Assembly: GCA_023630585.1 (NCBI GenBank)
Contig: CM042558.1
Location: 6,491,300 to 6,555,299 of the forward strand
Reading direction: 5' to 3'
Length of the DNA: 64,000 bases
From: Cranoglanis bouderius
Taxonomy: Eukaryota > Chordata > Actinopteri > Siluriformes > Cranoglanididae
Shown here: piece by piece, positions 35,802-48,804 of the stretch
Position numbering within the stretch: the first letter of the stretch is position 1
Layout: each line of letters begins with the position of its first letter
Notes under the pieces: model-generated
Seen by the model: the letters and a program-made list of their open reading frames with translations, nothing else
Databases searched by the model: none
Told to the model about the DNA's origin: nothing
Program-made: the position numbers and the translations under genes

Positions 35802-36678
35802 ATCCTTTAATTACATAATCTGATTGTAACCACAACACATGGAAATATCTGTAATCTGATTGCAGTCACTTTCTTACAGATTAATTAATTACATTATTGA
35901 TGGCAATGAATCATAGTTTATTAATTCTTAATTTACTCACTGGCCATAAACTACATGACAGCTCTCACTACACCTGATATTAGAACTAACATCAGATAAT
36001 ATCAAGTGTAAATGGTTTTGGAAAAAAAAAATGCTAATCTGTAATTCTTTTTATATGGAACTTTATATTGACATTGTTGGCATGCAGTGTAATTGTTAGA
36101 TTTTATTTGCATAAAGTTTAATGCCATTACAGTGCAGTGTAAATTTGGCTCTATTTAATTTTCTGGTACCAAATCATAGATAATTTTACATAGAAGTGAA
36201 CCAGATAAACTAGTTGGATCAGAAGTAGTCCAAAAGTGATCTGAAAGTAATCAGACAAGGTTTCAACTTTTAAGTAATCTTCAAGATTACATTAGTGGTC
36301 GGAATCTAAGCAGTACCTCCTCTGTTATCTATCCAACAGTGGTACCATAAATGAAAGAACCTTCTCTTAAATTATGTGATGACTGAGCCTTGGCTCCTCC
36401 AGGGAGGTTGAAAAGGTATGCTTTGGCATTTTACTAATGCCAGTGGGTGCAGCTTGTGAGAGCTTTAGGGCAAGTCCAAGCTGGTTAGGGCTGATTTAGC
36501 TGGTCAGCCAGAAAGCTCTGCCCCTGTCCCCTCATCTCACCTTAGTAATCTCTCATCTCCTTACGATTTTCCCATGCTGACACAGTGCCTTAGATTTCTG
36601 TCAAGGTAAATGGAAATGAATGTTTTCAGTTCATTAATGTGAATGTTCAACTTGTTCAACATTAGACAAGCATTTAGT
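35802..36678. other. Intergenic DNA, no gene seen
   Basis: AT-rich to 36300, then mixed. No element or coding exon is recognised. Confidence 0.45.
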
Positions 36679-36810
36679 CAGTCTTTCCAGGGTTTTGCAA
36701 TTGCAGAAATTAACGCAAAATCAAGGAAATGCCGCACTATTCGCAGAAACTTGCAATTTTTCAAAATTACTGCAGAAAAGTTCAGGATTACTATGAAGGT
36801 GGGTCTTGTG
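36679..36810 (+). mobile_element. DNA-transposon end fragment, family K (copy 1)
   Basis: Starts CAGTCTTTCCAGGGTTTTGC then AATTGCAGAAATTAACGCAAA. It continues with TTGCAATTTTTCAAAATTAC and GCAGAAAAGTTC, matching 56491-56600. The CAG start with CCTCCAGGATTTTGC-type sequence suggests a hAT terminus. Truncated. Confidence 0.6.
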
Positions 36811-36851
36811 ACATGTTGTGAGCTTGTTGTGACACTTGTGAGCTTGTGGGA

Positions 36852-37033
36852 TTGTGGTAGCTCAGTGGTTAAGACATTGGGTTCTTGATCGGAAGGTTGT
36901 GAGTTCAAATCCCAGCACTGCCAAGCTGCTACTGTTGGGCCCTCGAGCAAGGCCCTTACCTCTCAACTGCTCAGATGTATAAATGTAAATTGCTCTGGAT
37001 AAGGGCGTCTGCCAAATGCTGTAAATGAAATGA
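36852..37033 (+). mobile_element. tRNA-derived SINE
   Basis: An internal RNA polymerase III promoter is visible: an A box TAGCTCAGTGG at 36858-36868 and a B box GAGTTCAAATC at 36901-36911. A body with GGGCCCTCGAGCAAGGCCCT follows, and a 3' tail GGATAAGGGCGTCTGCCAAA then TGCTGTAAATG, common to teleost SINEs. It is not a tRNA gene, since no cloverleaf acceptor stem can form. Degenerate relatives lie at 45233-45390 and 50940-50990. Confidence 0.85.
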
Positions 37034-38456
37034 GGTTAAAGCTGAGCTAAGCATTTTGTAGTGTAGAAATGCAAATATTATAACCCTCTGTAAAGGAAGG
37101 TTTGCTTGGATATCTTTACAACATAGTTTTTGATTTTCCATTGAAGGAAAAAAGGATTAAATGTAACTTTTAGTAATCTGAAGGCGCTCGTGTGAGAGCA
37201 GGCCCAGGCTAACTGCCAGTTAACTGTTTGGCCACTGTTGTCATGGTACAGTGTGCCAGAGTGTGCTTGTGAAGAACAGGTTAAAGTTTCTCATATCATT
37301 CTCTCAGCAATGCCCTTCAGCAATTTCTTTCTTTCTTTCTTTTTTTTTTTTAGAACTGAATTGGCACAAACCCCTAAACTGCTTGCCTCCCAGCCAGACC
37401 GCATTCTCTGAGCACAAGCATCAAACCAAGCCTGGGACTCTACTGTAGACTCCTGGGCATGGGGGGTTAAGGGGGCTGGGGGGTAAATATTCAAGTTAAA
37501 TTCCAGCTTGCTATTTTTCAAGGTGCACTGAGTAAAAAAAAAAAGTAATGTTTCACTAGACTGTTGTTGACTTGCTCTCATGATTACAAATTTATAAGAA
37601 TTTGCACGAGTCTACACTTACTTACTAAAAGTTACGTGTAGGGTGCAAGGAAATGATAGAGATCTAGCATTTCTTTCTTTCATTCATGACATCCAACAAC
37701 TTGTTGTTCATTAGGAATTCTTAGGAAGTCTGCATGAAATTAGGTTGCACCCTAGATTTACTCCAGCTGAGCAGAATTCCAAAATAAAAAATATTATAAT
37801 TGCGAAGTGCCTATCAAAATGTCCAGTCAATATAACTACAAGCAAACAGAAAACATGCAGTTAGGTTCCTCTCATCTGGCAATGTGTGTACATGTCTGTT
37901 GCACAGGGTTGCGTGACTGCAGAGAATGAGTGTAAAGGTTCCTGTCCTGCCGCAGGCTAGAGGCACACCGAGATCTGCTTCTCACTTTTAATCCTTAAAA
38001 TTCTTTTAAGAAAGACTCCTATTTAAAGAAAAGTAAAAACAAACAAAAAAAGATACTTGAGCATTGACATGAGATGCCCATGCTGCCCGACTGCAGACAG
38101 AAGTGTGTTAGGATTGAAGACACAGGATGAGAAATGTGCAATGGGTCGTGGCTTGGTCAAATGTTTAGCAGTAGTGAAGCCTGAAATTGTGGACAAGTGA
38201 AAACAGACACTAACATTTTGAGTGCAGAATAAAATTTTTTAGAGACCTATGTGAGCGGGTGGTTAAGTGGTTTTCTTCAGCAGCTGTTTACATGCAGGTT
38301 TTGTTGTGAGTCAGAACAGACATGCTGCTCCTGGCAGTAATGCTGGAAGATCACACAGACTGCTGATTCATTCTGTTAAAATGCAGACCTTGACTTGAAA
38401 CCCCCCTTGTATACAGAATCACTCTGATCTACAAAATCAAACCAATTTTAGCATCA

Positions 38457-38458
<2 letters not shown>
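37034..38458. other. Intergenic DNA, no gene seen
   Basis: Mixed sequence with a small CTTT/T run at 37325-37352. No coding region or repeat family is identified. Confidence 0.45.

Positions 38459-38519
<61 letters not shown>
38459..38519. repeat. (TA)n(TG)n compound microsatellite
   Basis: About 36 bases of TA followed by 25 of TG. A Tc1 element begins 11 bp beyond it. Confidence 0.96.
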
Positions 38520-38526
<7 letters not shown>

Positions 38527-38530
38527 CATA

Positions 38531-39668
38531 CAGTGCCCTCCACTAATATTGGCACCCTTGGTAAATATGAGCAAAGAAGGCTGTGAAAAACTGTCTTTAT
38601 TGTTTAACCTTTTGATCTTTTGTTCAAAAAATTCACAAAAATACTCTGCTCTCATGGATATCAAACAATTGCAAACAAAACAGGTTTATCAAAAAAATCT
38701 TTGTTAAATATACAGGTGTACAACAATTATTGGCACCTTTTTAGTCAATACTTGGAATACATGGCAAGGGATCTGAGACCATTCCTCCATACAGAATCTC
38801 TCCAGATCCTTCAAATTGCGAGGTCCATGCTGGTGGACTCTCCTCTTCAGTTCACCCCACAGGTTTTCTATGGGTTTCAAGTCAGGAGACTGGAATGGCC
38901 ATGACAGGACCTTGATTTTGGGGTCAGTAAACCATTTTTGTGTTGATTTTGATGTATGTTTTGGATCATTGTCCAAGCTTTCTGGCAGAGGAAGTCAGGT
39001 GTTCATTTAACATCTGTTGATTATCTATACATGTTGAGTCCATGATGCCAACTTCTGCAATTCTCCAGCTGTGATCCTTGGAGATTTTTTGGCTACTTGT
39101 ACCATCCTCTTCACAGTGCGTTGAGACAGTATAGACACACATCCAATTCCAGGTTGATTCATAACATTTCTGTTGACTGGAACTTCTTAATTATTGCCCT
39201 GATTTTCAATGCTTGTGATATTTTCTTATAGCCACTTCCCATTTTGTGAAGCTCAACAACCTTTTGCTGCACATCACAGCTATATTCCTTGGTCTTACTC
39301 ATTTTTATGAATGACTAATGGAATTTGGCCTATGTGTTACCTCATATTTATACCCCTGTGAAACAGGAAGTCACGGTTGAACAATTTCCTGTTCCTAGTC
39401 ACCCAGGTGTACTAAAAGCATGTAAAATATCAATGGGAATATACTTCAAATATATTTTTCTCATACGAATTCATAGAGGTGCCAATAATTGTTGCATACC
39501 TATATTTATCAAATATATAAAACCCGTGTTTTGTTTGCAATTGTTTGATGTCCATGAGAGCAGAGTATTTTTGTGATTTTTTTTTAACAAAAGATCAAAA
39601 GGTTAAACAATAAAGACAATTTTTCACAGCCTTCTTTGCTCATATTTACCAAGGGTGCCAGGGCACTG
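38531..39668 (-). mobile_element. Deleted Tc1 transposon (family E), with TA sites
   Basis: Inverted termini CAGTGCCCTCCACTAATATT then GGCACCCTTGG, and, at the right, CCAAGGGTGCCAGGGCACTG, lie between TA dinucleotides (38529-38530, 39669-39670). Subterminal sequence with ATATGAGCAAAGAAGGCTGT is also inverted at the other end. At 1,138 bp it lacks about 400 bp of a complete element. Confidence 0.92.
38704..39302 (-). pseudogene. Tc1 transposase with central deletion (family E)
   Basis: From ATG 39302-39300 on the minus strand: MSKTKEYSCDVQQKVVELHK, then MGSGYKKISQALKI (first HTH). A stop and frame loss follow. The frame at 38976 resumes at MDNDPKHTSKSTQKWF (second catalytic Asp) and SPDLKPIENLWGELKRR (catalytic Glu). 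The segment with the first Asp (LWSDE type) is absent. Confidence 0.88.
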
Positions 39669-39670
39669 TA

Positions 39671-42600
39671 TATGTGAATATTGACATGTGGAAAACCCAC
39701 TCAGCTCTCATTTGCACAAGACTCTCCAAGGACCCTGAGTAGGTATACATACAGCTGCTGCTGAGACAAAGAGGAGTGCCTTGTGAAGGTTAGGGGTGTG
39801 TGTGGGTTTCTGTCTGTCAGAAAGGCTAAGCAGGAAGGGAGGGAAGGGTGGGAAGTGTGGAGAGCCCTGCTGTTTTCCCGTCCCAGGTGGAGTGTTTCAG
39901 GCTGGAGAGATGTGGAGAGGGTGGTGGATGGGGGGTGATGGGCTGGGCTTGACCCCTGCTGGGCCGCTGAGACCTCCCTCACCTGTTGCGCTCGTGTCTG
40001 AACAGGCAGGACTCGGGGCCCATTGTGTTCAAAAGCTCTGCCTCTCACTAGGCGCCGAACTCCCAGAAGCCCTTGCTTCTGTTCTCCACAGTTCCAAGCG
40101 CCTCACACCCAAAACAATACGCATGGCAATGGCAAAAAAACCCTCCCATCTGGCTGCCTTGACTGGGTGACAGATGAATCGAAGACTGGGAGAAAAGATG
40201 AGAAACCAGAGAGAGAAGGAAGGATAGCCGGCGATTCAGAGAGTCTGTCACTTGATATCGGTGCAAATGCAAAACACAGGTTTATATAACTGGCTGTTTA
40301 TGTAACTGTCTGTATTGGTTTAGTGCTCCAAATATCCGTAACTGTATTTAAAGCCAAAGAGGATGTGGCTTACACTGGGTTTTTTTGTAATTAAAATTAA
40401 ATATGAACCCTACCACCAGAAAACCCTGGAATATACCCTTGAGGTAGAAATGCCAGTACTGTCAGCATAGTCTCGCTTGCACAGTTATTATTTTTTTTCG
40501 TATCTCCCTTTGATATTTTCTAACAAATTTATTCAGTTATATTTCCCAAAATATTTTTTAAAGAGGCTAAAAAAAAAATCTTACTAGTCTAATTTAAACC
40601 ACTGCAACCCTGACCAGGCAGTTACTAAGGATGAATGAATGAACGCTGTAAATGCATAACATGAGCATAGTCTTTCTCTGTGACTGCATGAAACTAAAAA
40701 TCTTGCATGACTTCTCAGGTTGCATCCAGCAAAATCCTAGCCCTGATGCACACCCCTGTCAAAAAAACAAAACAAAACAAAAACAAATGGTACACCTACT
40801 ATTCATATTTGTATCAGTTTCGAGCACATTATCACTTCATTCCGAATAACTAGGGATATAACCTACTACCAGATTGATTGGGGGACTCGCAAGATTTTAT
40901 CCTTAAACAAGGAAAATGTTTTTGGCATTTTACCAATAGAATAACTATTTACAGATAAGTAAAGATAACCTACTTGTCAGGTTTCTGAGGTATGTACCTC
41001 TCACAGCCCAGCAAGCCCTTTACTATAAGCAGAACACAATGTATACCTATAGCAACCACACAAGGAAAAAACAACACAGATTAGCGTCAGCAAGCCAAAA
41101 AAAAAAATCAAATGTCAGAAGAGTTTATATTATCTAGCAACGCATGAGCTGTTTCAGTTTCATTTCATTGAAAAAAATTGGACAGAAAATTACTTCCAAA
41201 CTGTGTGATTCTGTTTCAATCAATGACAACCAATTTCAGTCAGTGAGAACAAGCGTATTGGTGAGAGTTGAGTCTACCAGGGGGCAACCCCACCCTTCAT
41301 TTACCTGTGATCTGCTTAGGTCGAGGGCTCAGCTGTTATGGCATTTTAGGTGGTGTAGGATTGGCCATTGTGTTCCTCCACTGTGTGCATGTGACAGCAA
41401 AGTGGTTCTTTGGAGACAAAAATGAGGAAGGCTTTTGTTTGTGGGAACTGGCCTCAGGTGCAGGAGACCTCTAACCCTTACAGCTTGCAGGTGGAACAAA
41501 AGGCCCTTAAGGAGGAGACAAATTCTCTGGAGCAAACTGGCCTCAAGAACTGTGGGAATTGGCCACAAAATTACTTTAAAGCATGCAAAACATTGCCATT
41601 AATCAAACTCCATGGTGCCTGTTCTAGGAAAAGCAGTGATGATGTACATTACAACATGTATTGTTTATTTATTATGTGACAATTACTTAACACTTTTTGC
41701 ACTTTGCATGTAAAGCGCAAGATGGTTTTGAAGAAGATACATGAGCATTCATGACACGTCCTGCCAGGAGGCATTGTTTTGTTTTTTCACCAGCCTTCAA
41801 AGAAGCGCTGATAACACATCAACACCAGCGAATCTTGATTTCGTAGACTGTTGATTGATCATGTATCTCTTTCATGATGATTTCTCTGAAAAGGCCCATC
41901 CTTCATCCCAGTCAGTAAAGACGGGAAATGGCTCAGTGACAGGCAACTCTTCGTGATGAGCGGAGATGGACAATGCCTTCTCTTACTGCTGACTAACAAT
42001 AGAACCAGTGAGGCATGGGCTGCAAAACCAGCTGTGACGTTGGCCACTGTTTCACTGCATTTCTAGTGTGGGATTGAAATGAATGACAAACAGATCAGGT
42101 GCTACAAAAGTGCAGCAATGTAATGCGTCAGAAATCTAACTGAGGTCAAAGTTACTGTTTGTTCATAGTAACATGGCTAATCAAAAATGTTCTGGAAACC
42201 CAGTTGTATGGGTCAGCAGTTTACTCCAGCTCCTATTTGACTACATTTACAGTTCTCAGACAGATACTGACTCAACACTACCACCAAGTGGTTCTCTCTT
42301 TCACTCTTCTGTGAGTGAGTGAGCGAGTGAGTAGTGGTTAGGCTGGTAAGATGACCTCACTGCAAAAGAAACACATCCACTGGGATGGGATTTTCCATTG
42401 CACAGTGCCTGTTATATTCAGACCCTCTCTTCACATCACAAGCCGACAAACAGGAGAGTTACAGAAACCTCGAAAGGGAACCATGTTATGGTTTCAAAGG
42501 TACTTTATGGAAGCAGTTTCATGCTGAAGAAAGCTAGAAATCTGCTCACAAAAAAAGAAAAAGGAAAAGAAAATATTGCCCCCGAGTGGACGGCCCAGTG

Positions 42601-42719
42601 AAACTGATGACATGTTGATCTAACAGTTGGCGTTGAATTTCAAGTGACTCCTATAGTGGCTGCAAATCAAACCTAAGCATGTTAGCATCACAGACAGTAG
42701 GACAAACTTGCCCTAAATG
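39671..42719. other. Low-repeat intergenic block, no gene seen
   Basis: 39780-40270 is GC-rich with purine-rich GGGAAGGGTGGG-type sequence. 41250-41560 is also GC-balanced. Open frames of 60-125 codons occur on both strands in these patches and match nothing. Short A-rich runs occur at about 40760-40790. Candidate regulatory or untranslated sequence at best. Confidence 0.4.
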
Positions 42720-42840
<121 letters not shown>

Positions 42841-43093
42841 TTTTTAAGAAACCAAAAAGCACAAAAGTCAACACTGTAGTATGTAGGTGTGACAGAGAAA
42901 GTTTTTGAGAGAGAATTGTGCAACAGTTGTGCAACAGTTAAATACAACATGAAACGAATAGAGAATTGTCAAAGTCATCAATGAGTCATCAATGAAACAT
43001 GTAGAATAGATATGCTATTATAAATGCTATTATAACAAGAGGAAAGAGAGCCATGTTGAAACACAGATTCTATTATACAGTATAATCAGGGTA

Positions 43094-43573
43094 CAGTGGG
43101 GTCAAATCATCTGAGACCACACTGAAAATCTGGGAATTATTTTTCACTGGAAATATACAGAACATTTTAGAATTTTGAAAAACAGTGAAACAAAGCAAAT
43201 TTTCAATATTGTGAGCGTTCAGTATTCTGCACTTTATATAAGTCACTATTCAAATTGAAGCAAATTTGTGATATTGATTGTGATAAACCACGACAACGCC
43301 TTTGTGCAAATGTCAGATTTTCCCTTCCACTTTAGCACGTGTTCAGACAATTAGATTTGATCTCACGTGGATCATCAGGTTTTACACAAGTTTGTGGCGC
43401 CCATGCCAACTCGAGTGCACGCTGCCAAAGTGGAACGTACCAAATGCTAAGAAATTCAATATTTTTAAGATTTTACTTTTCACATAAGTTGTTGCAATGA
43501 AAGATTTTGTGAAACGAATGTGAAAAAGAAGGTAAAATTTTCACTACTGGTCTTAGACCTTTGGCTTCCACTG
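43094..43573. mobile_element. Tc1/mariner-type MITE (480 bp) with TA sites
   Basis: Left CAGTGGGGTCAAATCATCTG then AGACCACA and right TGGTCTTAGACCTTTGGCTT then CCACTG are imperfect inverted repeats, flanked by TA at 43092-43093 and 43574-43575. There is no transposase. The family, with CAGTGGGG(C/T)CAAA...GAGACCA termini, is common in teleosts. Confidence 0.8.
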
Positions 43574-45189
43574 TATATGAAAAGATCAGACCTGGTCTAA
43601 TTTAACTGGATTATTAAGTCAACAATACTAAGAAATGAGCAGCTCAAACTACAGAGTGATTGCATATCCTAATCTACTAACTGCGGCACATATAGTAAAC
43701 TATAACAGCTCAGTGATAACAAGCAGTGATGTCATGAGGTTACTCATGTGTAAGGTCACACAAGGTTCTTAAAGTTTATTTGTACCTTGGCGAAACTGGA
43801 GCCTTAATGGGAGCGGTTATATCGTCATTGTCACGGGAGCTGAATTATTCAAACAGATTCATAGGTATCACTCTAAGGCTCCTGGTTTACTAGTCATATT
43901 TACACACACGCTCCTATATTAAAACATATATCAACATGGATAAGCAGGTTCAATGTATATACTTGAGATAACAATACAACAAAGCAAATGTCCGCAAAAC
44001 CTGCTGTGGAGGTACACAAAGGAATACAAACACATTCGCATAAAACTTCTCGCATGTGCAAACAGACACACAAAAAGTGTGAGCATAAATGGTGTTGGCT
44101 TTCTTTCCGTCGTGCAAGGGCGCATTAGTGTTGGAAACTTGATCTTGCTCAATAATTCACAGTAACACCGGAGTCCAATGCCGCTCACCACTGAGTGATC
44201 TGATGCCTCTAAATTTCAATGTATCAACTGGTATGCCAGGTTTTTATATTTAGATGATGTAGTAAAGAAGCTACAAATTGATGACCAATCTGAAATGAAA
44301 TGGATGGGAAAGATGCTACTTTTTTGGTTTATATTTGAAATATGATTGTGAGGTTGAATATCTTTCAATCCAGAGACTGAGTCTTCTTTCCTCTTTCTAG
44401 TCTCCTTTAGAGGTAAGATATGTTTGGACAGATGATATAATTAAAAGATGATGAAAAATGACACAGGAGTCACAAAGCAGAGCAGAGGACTCAATCAGGG
44501 TGATGCATCCTTGTACGATCGTGGGCTCCATTTCCTTAATTAAGCCAGAGGGTGCAGGTACAGCAGGGCATACATCTTTCATGGCTGTGGCAAAGTACCC
44601 AAACGGCCATGAATAATGAATGCCAGCACCTTGTGCGTGACTAATTTTCACACATCACATGCTTTCTGACATCACAGCAAAGAGCCTGGTCCTGTCCAAA
44701 GTGTCTCATGATTACAGGAGAACAGTGAACTGAGGTCATAGGCTTAAATCAAGGGTACTTTAATTCACACCTGGGTAGGAGATGTAGATGAAGAAGAATT
44801 TGTCCCAACAACAAGCAGATTTTCAAAGAGATCGTCGATGCATTAATAAAAGATCAGCTGTTTTCTCAAGCTTCTTGATAATGTTACTGGAGCGATAATC
44901 CAAGGTTAATACACAAGTAGCCAAGAGGAAATTGTAACTGTCGGGGTTATTAATAACCCTTCTGGAAGAACACAATGTTGAACCAATTCACTAATGACTC
45001 TATGCATTGCTTTGGCAGGTCGAAAACATATCACTCTACACTGGCAGTGATGCCACCTTTGTTGACTCCCTACAAAGTGGCACTTTCATTACAGCTGATC
45101 TCAGGATGACTGAATTGAAGACGCTGACCAAATGTCCTGAGGGCAGCAAAAAAACAAACAAACAGACCATTAAGACTTACTTGCCTTGG
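43574..45189. other. Low-repeat intergenic block, no gene seen
   Basis: Unique-looking sequence. 44450-45000 includes TTCCTTAATTAAGCC, CCATGAATAATGAATG and GTTATTAATAACCC, homeodomain-like AT words in balanced sequence that would fit an enhancer. No coding exon is supported. Confidence 0.35.
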
Positions 45190-45234
45190 CATTGAGGGAT
45201 TGAGGCATTGAGGCACTGAGGCACTGAGGCACTC
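45190..45234. repeat. 9-bp minisatellite (about 5 units)
   Basis: Short head-to-tail units around TGAGGCACT/TGAGGCATT directly before a degenerate SINE. Confidence 0.8.
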
Positions 45235-45390
45235 AGTGGTAGCTCAAGAGTCTGGCAAGTGGTGAGTTCAAATCCCAAGACTGCACACTGAGACACTGTG
45301 AGGGTCTCGAGTACTGCCCTAATGTTTACAATATATTCCGCATCATTTTAACTTTGGATAAAGTTATCTGTCTAGTGAATAAATATAATA
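45233..45390 (+). mobile_element. Degenerate tRNA-derived SINE
   Basis: CAGTGGTAGCTCAAGAGTCT, GTGAGTTCAAATCCCAAGAC and a tail ACTTTGGATAAAGTTATCTG parallel the SINE at 36852-37033 in the same order, with decayed spacing. Confidence 0.7.
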
Positions 45391-46052
45391 TAACTGGTTG
45401 AATAATCATTTAAAAAACTTCTTGACTAAACTCTAAATGCCCTTCTCAGAGCACCTCAATAGAGGACAGACATTTGTAGGGTTGTTTCAAACTGTAGTGA
45501 TGAAAAGCATTTACTTCATAGAACCCTTTAAAAATAGTCACTTTGGAAGGAAACACCTGATGGACACTTTGTTCACAAGATTCTTTGCACTGTTTTTTAT
45601 GGGGGGGGGGGGGTTGGGGGAAAGGCTACATGAACAGGCCAGGCTGTCTCTCCTATAAATGTAGGTCAAATCTAGGTAAGAGACATTATTAATTAGTAAT
45701 ACTAAATTGTAACATTAATTGAATAAACCAGATGAAAGCAGTGATGCAGCAAACAGAATCTTTGATGTAAGTTTCATTTTTTGTTTTTTTTAATAGTTTC
45801 CTCAGGTAAAATATGCTAAATATTAGTTTAGAAACATGACTAGCTGGCTGTTTTTAACATTTCAATTTTAAATTATCAATATAATATGAATAGTATATCC
45901 AAAACATTCTTTTAGAAATCTTGTCAGGTTAGCTAGCTTACTACCATTAGCAGATACTATTACAAAAACGTACAAAAATTATTGGCAGTGTTTTAGTAAA
46001 ATATAGTGTTCGAGGTGCACATGACTTGTTTCTTTCAAAACTACACCAAAAG
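45391..46052. other. Intergenic DNA, no gene seen
   Basis: No gene or element. A 13-base G run at 45601-45613. Confidence 0.5.
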
Positions 46053-46566
46053 TACACCATATGTACGGTCAAGGTGTGCACACCTGACCATCATACCCAT
46101 ATGTACTTGTTGAACTTCTATTCCAGATTTAGTCCCCTTTTGCTGTTATAATAACCTCCACTCTTCTGGGAAGGCTTTCCACTATATTTTGGCGCATAGC
46201 TGTGGGGATTTTGTGATCATTCAGCTACAAGAGCTTTAATGAGGTCAGGTACTGATGTTGGGTGAGGAGGCCTGGGGTGCAGTCGGTGTTCCAGTTCATC
46301 CCAAAGGTGTTCAGTGGGGTTGAGGTCAGGGCTCTGTGCAGGTCACTCGAGTTCTTCTACATCAACCTTAGTAAACCATGTCTTCATGGAGTTCACACTG
46401 TGCACAGGTGCATTGTCATGCTGGAACAGGTTTGAGTCTCTTGTTTACAGTGAATGGAAATTGTAGTGCTACAGACATGTACAACGATATTTTATAGAAT
46501 TGTGTGCTCCCAATTTTGTGGCAACAGTTTGTGTAAGACCCACATATGGTTGTGATGCTCAGGTGG
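46053..46566 (-). mobile_element. Deleted Tc1 transposon (family H, second copy)
   Basis: Contains CACCTGACCATCATACCCAT, CCTGGGGTGCAGTCGGTGTT, GTTCAGTGGGGTTGAGGTCA then GGGCTCTGTGCAGG, and GCATTGTCATGCTGGAACAG. This is the reverse-complement arrangement of the copy at 32748-33285. The minus-strand sense encodes the same PDLNPTEHLWDEL segment. Both termini are decayed. Confidence 0.8.
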
Positions 46567-46824
46567 TTATTAAAATCCAATTTATTAGGCTGGAAAAAGA
46601 GTTATGATATTGATACATATTTATGAATTTGTCATCCTACAAATGTTAAAGGGGAACTTGGGCTGAGGCTGTTACCTATAATGCTTCTACCTCCTGACAT
46701 AAAGAAAAGTGGTAATCTTAAAAGACTTCTTAATATAATAGTGTTGTGATGAATAAAAAGTGTTAATGAAATATGTTTTAAATATTTAATATTTGAATAA
46801 CTATTTTATAATATTGAAACAATA

Positions 46825-46858
<34 letters not shown>

Positions 46859-46891
46859 GTTATTATTATTATTATTGGTGGTGGTGGTGGT
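46825..46891. repeat. (ATT)n(GGT)n compound microsatellite
   Basis: About 50 bases of ATT with one G interruption, then five GGT units. Confidence 0.95.
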
Positions 46892-46918
46892 GTTTTTATT
46901 TAATGTTTTTCTTTTTTT

Positions 46919-47036
46919 CAATTTTATTTGTGTAGCGCAGTTGAAAATAGATATTGTCACAAAGCAAGCAAGACATGATAGTGTCAAAGAAAAACTCCCT
47001 GAGGTAGAAACCTTCAGAGGAACCAAATGACACCAT
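46919..47036 (+). repeat. Dispersed repeat family L, fragment
   Basis: TCAATTTTATTTGTGTAGCG, TTGTCACAAAGCA, AAAAACTCCCTGAGG and GAGGAACCAAATGACACC match the other family-L copies, with small deletions. Confidence 0.6.
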
Positions 47037-47680
47037 TCCTAAAATGCTTGTCTTGTATGCAAATTAATGTAGGAGTGGAGATAAATATATAAGGTTTGCC
47101 TGTTAGCGTAATCAGGTATATTGCTGTTATGATGTATTACTAAAATTAAACACTATGTGTGATAATAAGTCAAATGGATCCAGGTGTCTGGTAAATATGA
47201 ACCAAAATTTCTTTGAGTGTAGCATGTGTTCTGGCCATGTACAGACCAGTTAGGTTTGTTTTCAACCCAGCAACATTTGCAGTGTGACAGAAATGTGTTA
47301 ACATGACCGTATATTTCTCTGGCAAATCAGTTCTGGAATAACCTGCTCAATGTAAACATTTACGCAGGCAAACTGACCTGGGGTCTCACACCCGCTTTAT
47401 CTTAATTGTCATATCAACTGTCCTTAGTTAAGGATTACCCTAATGGGTGCATTCATTACATTCATGAACATGAGGGAAAACAGAGGTTAATGTAAATTAT
47501 TGACACCTCACAGCAAAGCAATTACAACTTAATTACAGCTTTTGTCAGGCAAATGACACAATTGGTAAATGCAGTCTGTAACCTAAAGCTAAGTAAAGCT
47601 CCACCCTAACCGTTTGCACACCCTTTACAACGTCTCACTTTTTTTATTATGTTTTTTTGTCAAATAAATATGACAGTTAC

Positions 47681-47711
<31 letters not shown>

Positions 47712-48752
47712 AGTGAAGCCATCAGTGCAATGTGGGTCTGGCAAAGCCTGAGGAATGTGTCTGCTCTGTGTGGCCTGTGCAGCTGTGACATCAGACAGCA
47801 GTCACAGGCATTGTGTGTCAAGCAACAACATGACCAAAAAAAAAAAAAAAAAGCCCATCTCCCAGCTTTACCTTTCTATAAGCAGATTTCCAGTAATGAT
47901 GAAAAATAAAAACATGCCCATATTGGGAGCGAGTCCAAACTGAAAGCTGGGTGGTAACTGTACATTCCTGGACTATGTTTTATATGATTAGGGATGCGTT
48001 AAAACAGTTTCACTGGCTGTGAACTTAATCACAAATGTGGAATCCTATTTAATTGTTTACATATGTCTTAGAGAACATTAGCAGTCCTGCTTGCTATGTT
48101 AGGAATAACTAATAATAATTACTCCAGTACTGTACATGTGAAAACCAACATTAATTCATTCACTGAAATAAACATAACAGCAATTTGTCTCTCTCTCAAT
48201 AATACATGAACGTACAGGACGTGCTGAGTACCTCGACATGTTATGACCCCAAGCCATTGAAACATGGACTCGGTTAAATATTTGAGGTTTTATATATTAT
48301 TTAAAAAACAAAACGCCACTTTTTTCCCAAGCGATACACATGTCTGAGGCTTAATCCAGATAAGTTCGGGTCATTGTCGAGGTGATAAGCTTGCGGTGCT
48401 GACTTCTTTATGTACCCATTCTGACATGTGTATAGTGTGCAGTGTATTCACATGGCCTCTTTTACCACCACCCACAAACTCATGAGAAAAACAAGGCATC
48501 TGCCGAAAGCTGCCATCATTGGCTGCCCACACATGGGCAAAAAAAAAGGGGGGGGGGGTGGTTAGGAGAACAATGTGAAGGTGTTGCTGGCTGACGCCGC
48601 TGTAAGCCAATGTGGCTCAGGTGGGGCGGGTGCTCCTTTCAGGTCCATCGTCTGCACTCATCATACTCATGAGAAACTCCCAGCGTGCCTTCAGGGCCAT
48701 CTCTCGCCGGTAACAGGTAAGCCTGTTGACACATGTCAAATCCCTCTTCTTT

Positions 48753-48755
<3 letters not shown>
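47037..48755. other. Intergenic DNA with A tracts
   Basis: A runs at 47680-47709 (about 30) and 47838-47852. The block 47340-47640 is unique. No gene recognised. A TTCCCAAGCG-like segment and a G run (48549-48558) lie near the right edge. Confidence 0.45.

Positions 48756-48801
<46 letters not shown>
48756..48801. repeat. (TG)n microsatellite
   Basis: About 46 bases of TG inside otherwise GC-balanced sequence. Confidence 0.96.

Positions 48802-48804
<3 letters not shown>

Noticed and set aside
36858..36911. tRNA gene
   Set aside because: A and B boxes are present, but the flanks cannot form an acceptor stem and a SINE body and tail follow.
39701..40289. Overlapping open frames of 74-124 codons
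   Set aside because: They lie in purine-rich repetitive-looking sequence, conflict with one another and match nothing known.
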